Assembly: GCA_007571115.1 (NCBI GenBank) | Contig: RKSA01000146.1 | Span: forward strand, 1 to 7,785 | Length of the DNA stretch: 7,785 nt | Source: Gammaproteobacteria bacterium | Lineage (GTDB): Bacteria; Pseudomonadota; Gammaproteobacteria; Pseudomonadales; Pseudohongiellaceae | Direction of reading: 5' to 3' | Shown: in pieces, positions 1 through 4,991 of the stretch | How positions within the stretch are numbered: the first letter of the stretch is position 1 | Layout of the letters: every line of letters starts with the position of its first letter | Notes under the pieces: generated by a model | What the model saw: only the letters and a program-made list of their open reading frames with translations | Database searches by the model: none | Told to the model about the DNA's origin: nothing | Translations under genes and position numbers: made by a program

Positions 1-47
1 ACATAGGCGCCGCCGGTGTTCGCGGTCTCGTTTTGCTGTGCCGACAT
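1..47 (-). CDS. Start of an unidentified gene downstream of the LacI-family repressor (partial)
   Basis: Only the first 15 codons are in the window, reading MSAQQNETANTGGAY from an ATG at 47-45; the rest lies beyond position 1. The start is supported by a Shine-Dalgarno GAGGA at 59-55 with a 7-nt spacer. A second ATG at 67-65 opens another frame, but it would lie almost at the predicted transcription start and its possible ribosome site would overlap the -10 box, so I prefer 47. The short polar N-terminus could precede the first membrane helix of a sugar transporter, a common partner of LacI-family genes, but this is a guess from context. The gene follows the repressor in the same orientation by 111 bp and has its own promoter with a LacI-type operator, so it is probably the regulated target. 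Confidence 0.6.
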   Translation of the reverse strand, partial: MSAQQNETANTGGAY

Positions 48-78
48 GGGAAAATCCTCGCAGACATGCTTCAGCCCC

Positions 79-108
79 TTCTTACCAGCAAACTGACAGC
101 GCTGTCAA
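79..108 (-). promoter_or_regulatory. Promoter of the gene starting at 47
   Basis: On the minus strand a perfect -35 hexamer TTGACA occupies 108-103. It is followed after 18 bp by TAAGAA (84-79), a weak -10 matching TATAAT at three of six positions. Transcription would start near 72, leaving a leader of about 25 nt that contains the GAGGA ribosome site. The -35 box shares five of its six bases with the operator at 94-107. The -35 is seen directly; the -10 assignment is inference. Confidence 0.5.
94..107. promoter_or_regulatory. LacI-family operator, perfect 14-bp palindrome
   Basis: TGACAGCGCTGTCA is a perfect inverted repeat with a central CG step, the usual architecture of LacI/GalR-family operators, where the hinge helices insert at the central CpG. 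It overlaps the -35 element of the promoter reading into the gene at 47 and lies about 50 bp beyond the end of the LacI-family gene. Binding there would block RNA polymerase, so this is the probable site of repression by the adjacent regulator, relieved by a sugar effector. The palindrome is seen directly; the pairing with this repressor is inferred from position. Confidence 0.7.
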
Positions 109-158
109 TTCCCGCCCGCGAATCCGCTGCAAATTTCGATTGACGCGGACGAGGCAAG

Positions 159-1187
159 CTAGCCGAGGGCGGCGGTTGATTCCCTGATGACGACTTCGCA
201 TTCGAATGGCGCTTCGAGGGCTGCGGCGCTGTTGCCGTTGAGCTTGTCGATGAGCAGGTTCGTGGCGGTTTCGGCCATCTTGACGATGGGTTGCCGGACC
301 GTGGTCAGCGGTGGCCAGATTCGCGAGGAGAACCGCGTGTCGTCGAAGCCCGCGATGGAGAGGTCGCCGGGAACGCTGAGGCCTCGCTCGCGGGCCTCGA
401 AGATGACTCCGGCGGCCATGTCGTCGTTGCTGGCGAGAATGGCGCTTGGCGGCTCGCGCAGATCGAGCAGCTCGCTCGCGGCGGCCCGGCCCGAGTCGAA
501 ATCGAAGTAGCCCTGGCGCACCAGGCGCTCGGCATGGGGCAGGCGATGCTTGCGCAATGCCTTCCGGTAGCCGGCGAAGCGCTTGGCACTGGCGCCGTGG
601 TCGGGATGACCCTTGATGAAGCCGATGGCGCCGTGCCCCTGCTCGATAAGCAGCTCGGTGAGCGCGGCACTCGCCGCCTCGTCGTTGCAGAGAATGTTGA
701 TCTCGTCCGGCACCGGTTCCCGGGGCGTAATGGCGGCGAAGGGAATGCGCATCTCGCGCAGCAGGCCGGGAACTTGCGCAACATCCCCCAAAGGCGCTGG
801 CAGCACGAATCCTTCGACTCGCGCATTCAGCGCGAATTGCCTGATATGCTCGATGATCGCCGGATCGGGCAAGGTCAGCGGCCGCAGCAGCAAGGTGTAG
901 CCGGCCGGCTCGCAAATTCGCAAGGCGCCACTGAACACGTCGTTCAGATAACTGAACTCCTGGGCGTTCTCGTAGATCAGGCCGATCACCCGGGAACGCC
1001 TGCCTCCGAGCTCGCGAGCCGCGGCATTGGGCAGGTAGCGCAACTCGCGAACCGAACGCAGCACCTTGTCCCGGGTCCGCTCGCGAACATTCGGCTCGCC
1101 GTTTACGACCCGCGAGACGGTCTTGATCGAGACGCCAGCGCGCCGCGCGACATCGAAGATCGTTGCCTTGGTCCGTTGCGGGGTCAT
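159..1187 (-). CDS. LacI/GalR-family transcriptional repressor
   Basis: Sugar-responsive DNA-binding regulator of 342 aa, a normal family length. From the ATG at 1187, residues 9-31 form the LacI helix-turn-helix (TIFDVARRAGVSIKTVSRVVNGE). A hinge with the family pattern YxPNxxAR follows at 51-60, then a periplasmic-binding-protein-like effector domain from about residue 65, with typical late motifs SNDDMAAGV (253-261) and IAGFDDTRFSS (278-288). Longer in-frame starts at 1259 and 1238 would add an atypical extension ahead of the helix-turn-helix, so I chose 1187; its Shine-Dalgarno is weak. The gene has a candidate promoter at 1237-1242 and a leader palindrome at 1207-1225, suggesting autoregulation. 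A perfect LacI-type operator sits just downstream, in front of the next gene, so it is probably a local repressor of that gene. The ligand cannot be read from the sequence. Confidence 0.93.
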   Translation of the reverse strand: MTPQRTKATIFDVARRAGVSIKTVSRVVNGEPNVRERTRDKVLRSVRELRYLPNAAARELGGRRSRVIGLIYENAQEFSYLNDVFSGALRICEPAGYTLLLRPLTLPDPAIIEHIRQFALNARVEGFVLPAPLGDVAQVPGLLREMRIPFAAITPREPVPDEINILCNDEAASAALTELLIEQGHGAIGFIKGHPDHGASAKRFAGYRKALRKHRLPHAERLVRQGYFDFDSGRAAASELLDLREPPSAILASNDDMAAGVIFEARERGLSVPGDLSIAGFDDTRFSSRIWPPLTTVRQPIVKMAETATNLLIDKLNGNSAAALEAPFECEVVIRESTAALG

Positions 1188-1206
1188 CTGGGCGCCGTCG
1201 CCGGTT

Positions 1207-1225
1207 CGATCAGGCCGCCTGATCG
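1207..1225. promoter_or_regulatory. 19-bp perfect palindrome in the leader of the LacI-family gene
   Basis: CGATCAGGC and GCCTGATCG are perfect 9-bp inverted arms around one central base, 19-37 bp upstream of the repressor start codon. If the -10 box at 1237-1242 is used, the palindrome lies roughly 5-25 bases into the transcript, a position suited to an autorepression site. It could also be an RNA hairpin affecting translation. Its half-site differs from that of the operator at 94-107 and it has odd rather than even symmetry, so it may serve another protein. Confidence 0.45.
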
Positions 1226-1236
1226 GACAAGCGGGC

Positions 1237-1242
1237 ATTCTA
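1237..1242 (-). promoter_or_regulatory. Candidate -10 box of the LacI-family gene
   Basis: TAGAAT on the minus strand matches the -10 consensus at five of six positions and lies 49 bp upstream of the repressor start at 1187. No convincing -35 hexamer is found 16-18 bp further upstream (around 1259-1265), so the promoter is weak or needs an activator. The 135-bp gap behind the small gene at 1323-1505 makes an independent promoter plausible. Confidence 0.35.
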
Positions 1243-1322
1243 CACGACTCGCCGAACATCCTTGCGCGAGCACGTTCGCGGTTCTGGCTTCGCTCTGGCT
1301 TTGAGCGGCAACGCCAGCAAGT

Positions 1323-1505
1323 TCAGCACACTTCGGCGATCAGCACTGACTGCGGCGTCAGCACGAGTCTACCATCGGCGATCAGGCCCTGTGCCACCTC
1401 GGCAACATCGAGCCGCCGCCCCTGCAAGGCATCGAACTGCCCAAGCTCGACGCTGCGTTCCTCGCCGTGCATAGTGACACGGCGAGCAGGCGCCTCGCTC
1501 GTCAT
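1323..1505 (-). CDS. Small unrecognised protein, 60 aa
   Basis: I do not recognise this protein. It begins MTSEAPARRVTMHGEERSVE and ends with cysteine (LIAEVC). It is mildly acidic, with no signal peptide, membrane segment or obvious motif; the C-terminal half (about residues 30-60) alternates hydrophobic and polar residues and could form a small fold. The case for a real gene is the ribosome site TGGAGG at 1518-1513 with a 7-nt spacer, one of the best in the window, and a G/C third base in about 75% of codons, as expected in this genome. A second in-frame ATG at codon 12 (1472-1470) is possible. It starts 44 bp after the ubiA stop on the same strand and is probably the last gene of the operon. 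A hairpin at 1516-1532 overlaps its ribosome site. Confidence 0.55.
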   Translation of the reverse strand: MTSEAPARRVTMHGEERSVELGQFDALQGRRLDVAEVAQGLIADGRLVLTPQSVLIAEVC

Positions 1506-1515
1506 CCGGCAGCCT

Positions 1516-1532
1516 CCAGGCTGATCGCCTGG
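1516..1532 (-). promoter_or_regulatory. Hairpin overlapping the ribosome site of the small gene
   Basis: On the minus strand CCAGGC - GATCA - GCCTGG forms a perfect 6-bp GC-rich stem with a 5-nt loop, entirely within the 44-bp gap between ubiA and the small gene. The 3' arm includes the first three bases of the TGGAGG ribosome site, so the folded form would partly hide it. No T-run follows, so it is not a normal intrinsic terminator. The structure is seen directly; a regulatory role is inference. Confidence 0.4.
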
Positions 1533-1549
1533 CACCGGTCGAGGCCGCG

Positions 1550-2458
1550 CTAGCCGAGCACGATGCCTAGCAGCAGCAGCGCGCCAACCCATTGATTGCT
1601 GAGAAAAGCCCTGAAACAGGCCTCGGGCTGGCGGTCGCTGGTGAGGATCTGCTGCCAGGCGAACAGCAGCGCCACCCCCAGCAATGCCAGGAAATACGCC
1701 AGACCGAGCTCGAACTGCCACCCTGCCAGCCACATTGCGGCGACAAACAGGAACTGCAAAACGCCGATCATCGTGTTGTCGGCATCGCCGAACAGGATCG
1801 CCGTCGAGCGGACGCCGATGCGCCGGTCGTGTTCGCGGTCGACCATGGCGTATTGCGTGTCGTAGACGATCGTCCAAAGACCATTGGCGACAAACAGCAG
1901 CCAGGCCAGGTCGGGAACGGCGCCGGTTTCGGCGCTGAAGGCCATGAGGATTCCCCAGGAAAAGGCGATGCCGAGCACGACCTGGGGCATGTGCGTGACT
2001 CGCTTGAGAAACGGATACAAGGCGATGATCGGCACTGCGGCGACCGCGAGCAGGATCGTCGCCGCATTGGTGAAGAGCACGAGCACGAAGCCGGCCAGGG
2101 AGAGCACGGCAAAGGTGCGCAGAGCGTCGCTACGCTTGAGCTGCCCGGTCGCCAGGGGGCGTTGCCGGGTGCGCAGCACCTCGCCGTCGATGTGATGGTC
2201 GGCGAAGTCGTTGATGCAACAGCCAGCGGAACGCATGACGACCGTGCCAGCGACGAACACGAACAGCAGGCCGAAAGAGGGCATCCCTTCGGCGGCGAGC
2301 CACAGCGCGCTCAAGGTCGGCCATAGCAGCAGGAAAATGCCTACCGGCCGATGCAGCCGGGTCAGATGGACGTAGGCGAGGGCCTTGCGCCGCAGCCCGG
2401 GCCGCTGTTGCAGCCAACACGAAAGCTTTTGCCAAGTTCGGGAAGGGAACCGCCGCAT
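1550..2458 (-). CDS. ubiA: 4-hydroxybenzoate polyprenyltransferase
   Basis: Inner-membrane enzyme that joins the polyprenyl chain to 4-hydroxybenzoate, the first membrane step of ubiquinone synthesis. The 302-aa product has both Mg-prenyl-diphosphate motifs: NDxxDxxxD at 83-91 (N83, D84, D87, D91, followed by RxRPLATG) and YDTQYAMVDREHD at 199-211 (D200, D207, D211), the latter close to E. coli UbiA. Hydrophobic segments at about 38-56, 62-80, 113-130, 132-150, 158-175, 185-198, 229-246, 250-267 and 288-302 fit the multi-helix UbiA fold. An N-terminal stretch of about 28 mostly basic residues precedes the conserved region, slightly longer than in E. coli (290 aa). The ATG at 2458 is the only early ATG and lies 3 bp after the recG stop, so translation is probably coupled. 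ubiC, often beside ubiA, is not in this window. Confidence 0.96.
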   Translation of the reverse strand: MRRFPSRTWQKLSCWLQQRPGLRRKALAYVHLTRLHRPVGIFLLLWPTLSALWLAAEGMPSFGLLFVFVAGTVVMRSAGCCINDFADHHIDGEVLRTRQRPLATGQLKRSDALRTFAVLSLAGFVLVLFTNAATILLAVAAVPIIALYPFLKRVTHMPQVVLGIAFSWGILMAFSAETGAVPDLAWLLFVANGLWTIVYDTQYAMVDREHDRRIGVRSTAILFGDADNTMIGVLQFLFVAAMWLAGWQFELGLAYFLALLGVALLFAWQQILTSDRQPEACFRAFLSNQWVGALLLLGIVLG

Positions 2459-2461
2459 CGT

Positions 2462-4555
2462 TCAGACGTCCGCGTAATCGCTGCGACCACCAAGCCAGCG
2501 GTGAATCAGCGCTTCGGTGGCCGCAGGATGGCTTTGCAGCAATTCATCGCAGGTGTCGCGAACCTGCTCGAGCAGGTCGCTGTCGAGGCCGATATCGGCA
2601 ACCTTGAAGCTCATCAGGCCGGTTTGGCGAGTGCCAAGCACCTGGCCCGGACCGCGCAGGCGCAAGTCCTCCTCGGCGATGCGGAAGCCATCGTTGCACT
2701 CGCGGATGATTCGCAGCCGCTCGCGGCTCCAATTCGATAGCGGCGACTGATAGAGCAGCAGGCAATGGCTGCGGGTGGCGCCGCGCCCGACCCTGCCGCG
2801 CAATTGGTGCAACTGCGCGAGCCCGAGGCGTTCGGGATTCTCGATCACCATCAAGCTCGCATTGGGCACATCGACTCCGACCTCGATGACCGTCGTCGCC
2901 ACGAGCAGCCCGATTTCTCCCTGCTTGAAGCCTTCCATGATTTCGGCTTTTTCCGCAGCGCCGAACCTGCCGTGAACGAGGCCGACGCGAATGTCGGGCA
3001 AGGATTGGCGCAATTGCTCGGTGGTGGCTTCGGCGGCCTGGGCCTGCAAGACCTCGGATTCCTCGATCAGGGTGCAAACCCAGTACGCCTGGCGCCCACT
3101 CGCGCAGGCCGAGGCGATGCGCTCGATCACGCCTTCGCGCCGATGATTGGCAAGCATGACGGTATTGACGGGGCTTCGCCCTGGCGGCAATTCGTCGATA
3201 ACCGAGCAATCGAGGTCGGCGTAGACGCTCATGGCGAGCGTTCTCGGAATCGGCGTTGCGGTCATGACGAGCTGATGCGGCCGCAGCGAGCCGGTGCCGG
3301 CTTTCTCGCGCAGGGAAAGCCGCTGATGCACGCCGAAGCGTTGCTGCTCGTCGACGATGATGAGCCCGAGCCGTTGATACTGCACCGATTCCTGGAACAC
3401 CGCATGGGTGCCGACGAGCAGCTTGCAAGCGCCGCTCGCGAGTTCCTCGAGTACCTGCCGACGCGCCTTGGTGCGGGTCTTGCCCGTCAGCCAGCCGAGC
3501 TGCACGTGCAAAGGCTCGAACCAGCGCCGGAAGGTGTGCCAGTGTTGCTCGGCGAGGATTTCGGTCGGCGCCATCAGGCAGACCTGAAACCCCGATTCGA
3601 CGGCGTGCAGGGCGGCCAAGGCCGCGACCACGGTCTTGCCCGAACCGACATCGCCCTGGATCAGGCGCATCATCGGCCCCGGCGATGACAGATCCCGATG
3701 AATTTCCCGATACACCTTGCGTTGCGCACCAGTGAGGCGAAACGGCAAGGTCTCGACGAAACGGCGCGGCAGCTTCTGCGCCCCGCCGAAGCGTGGCGAC
3801 TGCAAGGCCGAGCCATCGAGCTTCAGCCTGCGCATGCAAAGCCGGTTGGCGATCAGTTCCTCGAAGGCGAGCCGGCGGCGAGCCGGATTGTCGTGGCTGC
3901 GGCCCGACCTGTCGAGCTCGATTCCCGGAGGCGGCTTGTGCAGCAGGCGCAGCGATTCGGCGAGATCGACACCGCCGAAGTCGCCCAGCAACCGGTCCGG
4001 CAGCAATTCGGGCAGGGACTGCGAATCGGCAAGCAGTTCCAGCGCCTGGGCCATCAATTTGCGAATGCGGTTTTGCGGAAGCCCCTCGACTGCGGGATAT
4101 ACCGGAGTCAATGCTTCGGGAATCGCATCGGCCTCGACCCCTCCTGACAGGAGGTGGTATTCGGGATGGTACATTTCCATTCCTTCGCGGCCATGGCGAA
4201 CTTCGCCGTAGCAACGGATCAGCCTGCCAGGGGCAAGACGGTTCCGCAGGCGCGGATAGAAATGATAGAAACGGATGCAGAGTGCGCCGCTATCGTCCTC
4301 GATCAGGCAGCGCAGGCTGCGGCGGCGCCCCGTCTGCACGTCGGCATCGGCGATCTTGCCGCGAATCTGGATGCAGTCGCCGATGCGGGCCTGCCGAATC
4401 GGAGTGATTCGAGTGCGGTCCTCGTAGCGATAGGGCAGGTGGAACAGCAGATCCTGGACGCTCGCAATCCCCAGGCTGGCAAGCGATGCAGCCGATTTCG
4501 GGCCGACTCCCGCGAGTCGATCGACTGCGAGCTGGTCGAGTGGCGGGCGAGTCAT
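2462..4555 (-). CDS. recG: ATP-dependent DNA helicase RecG
   Basis: Superfamily 2 double-stranded DNA translocase that reverses stalled replication forks and processes branched recombination intermediates. With the ATG at 4555 it has 697 aa, matching E. coli RecG (693). In that numbering: N-terminal LxGVGxKxA (14-22), the OB-fold wedge domain (about 55-135), Walker A GDVGSGKT (301-308), motif II DEQQ (402-405), motif III TATPIPRT (432-439), motif V VATTVIEVGVDVP (552-564), motif VI QLHQLRGRVGRG (582-593), and the C-terminal translocation region LRLRGPGQVLGTRQTG (631-646). Motif II reads DEQQ where E. coli has DEQH. A TTG at 4567 would add four residues; neither start has a strong ribosome site, and ATG fits homologue length better. 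It begins 18 bp after ridA and ends 3 bp before ubiA, suggesting co-transcription. Confidence 0.97.
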   Translation of the reverse strand: MTRPPLDQLAVDRLAGVGPKSAASLASLGIASVQDLLFHLPYRYEDRTRITPIRQARIGDCIQIRGKIADADVQTGRRRSLRCLIEDDSGALCIRFYHFYPRLRNRLAPGRLIRCYGEVRHGREGMEMYHPEYHLLSGGVEADAIPEALTPVYPAVEGLPQNRIRKLMAQALELLADSQSLPELLPDRLLGDFGGVDLAESLRLLHKPPPGIELDRSGRSHDNPARRRLAFEELIANRLCMRRLKLDGSALQSPRFGGAQKLPRRFVETLPFRLTGAQRKVYREIHRDLSSPGPMMRLIQGDVGSGKTVVAALAALHAVESGFQVCLMAPTEILAEQHWHTFRRWFEPLHVQLGWLTGKTRTKARRQVLEELASGACKLLVGTHAVFQESVQYQRLGLIIVDEQQRFGVHQRLSLREKAGTGSLRPHQLVMTATPIPRTLAMSVYADLDCSVIDELPPGRSPVNTVMLANHRREGVIERIASACASGRQAYWVCTLIEESEVLQAQAAEATTEQLRQSLPDIRVGLVHGRFGAAEKAEIMEGFKQGEIGLLVATTVIEVGVDVPNASLMVIENPERLGLAQLHQLRGRVGRGATRSHCLLLYQSPLSNWSRERLRIIRECNDGFRIAEEDLRLRGPGQVLGTRQTGLMSFKVADIGLDSDLLEQVRDTCDELLQSHPAATEALIHRWLGGRSDYADV

Positions 4556-4573
4556 GCGCTTCGGCAACGAAGT

Positions 4574-4957
4574 TCAGCAAGCGAGGATCGCGTCGACCTC
4601 GACCATCGCATTGGCCGGCAGCGCAGCGACCCCGAGCGTCGCCCGGGCCGGCCAAGGCGGGCTCAGGCGCTTGGCCATGATCTCGTTGACCTGCTGGAAA
4701 TGACCGAGGTCGGTGAGATAGATCGTCATGCGCAGCGCCTTGCCGAGCTCGGTGCCGGCCGCTGCCGCGACCGCTTCGAGGTTGTCGAAAACGCGTTCCG
4801 TCTGGGCTTCGATACCGCCGGGAACGAGACGCATGGTCGCCGGGTCGAGGGGCACCTGACCCGAGACGAACACCAGGGAACCCGAGCGGACCGCCTGGGA
4901 ATACGGGCCGATCGCCGCTGGCGCGGCAGCGGTTTCGATCACTTGCGATTCGGACAT
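4574..4957 (-). CDS. ridA: RidA family 2-iminobutanoate/2-iminopropanoate deaminase
   Basis: Small cytosolic enzyme that hydrolyses reactive enamine/imine intermediates such as 2-aminoacrylate, released by PLP enzymes, and so protects PLP-dependent enzymes. The 127-aa product matches the usual family length (E. coli 128). Visible family features are IGPYSQAV (16-23, with the active-site-region Tyr19), VSGQVPLDP (31-39), PAR at 103-105 (Arg105, the substrate-carboxylate-binding arginine) and VEVDAILA near the end (Glu120), so it is probably catalytically active. The ATG at 4957 is chosen because of the very strong ribosome site GGGGGAGG with a 5-nt spacer; an upstream in-frame ATG at 5020 would overlap the spoT end and add 21 unconserved residues. 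It sits 34 bp after spoT, a common neighbour in gammaproteobacteria. Confidence 0.96.
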   Translation of the reverse strand: MSESQVIETAAAPAAIGPYSQAVRSGSLVFVSGQVPLDPATMRLVPGGIEAQTERVFDNLEAVAAAAGTELGKALRMTIYLTDLGHFQQVNEIMAKRLSPPWPARATLGVAALPANAMVEVDAILAC

Positions 4958-4962
4958 GCAAA

Positions 4963-4970
4963 CCTCCCCC
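4963..4970 (-). promoter_or_regulatory. Ribosome binding site fixing the ridA start
   Basis: GGGGGAGG on the minus strand lies 5 nt before the ATG at 4957. It falls inside the longer reading frame that opens at 5020, so it decides in favour of the shorter protein, which also matches RidA homologues. Confidence 0.75.
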
Positions 4971-4991
4971 ATGGCCAGCGCGGAGCGCGGC

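Noticed and set aside
1265..1301. CGCGA/TCGCG inverted repeat and TCTGGCTT direct repeat behind the small gene, considered as a terminator
   Set aside because: The stems are only 5 bp and no T-run follows on the transcribed strand, so an intrinsic terminator is not supported.
291..1304. 337-codon open frame on the plus strand opposite the LacI-family gene
   Set aside because: Antisense to a clear LacI-family protein, no recognisable domain, and explained by the same GC-driven lack of stop codons.
1347..1360. TGACTGCGGCGTCA, 11 of 14 matches to the operator at 94-107
   Set aside because: It lies inside the small gene about 160 bp upstream of the repressor start, is not a perfect palindrome and has a changed centre; likely chance, though a weak auxiliary operator is not excluded.
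2544..4214. 556-codon minus-strand frame inside recG
   Set aside because: Out-of-frame shadow of recG, rich in Arg/Ala/Pro with no motif; recG in the other frame carries all helicase motifs.
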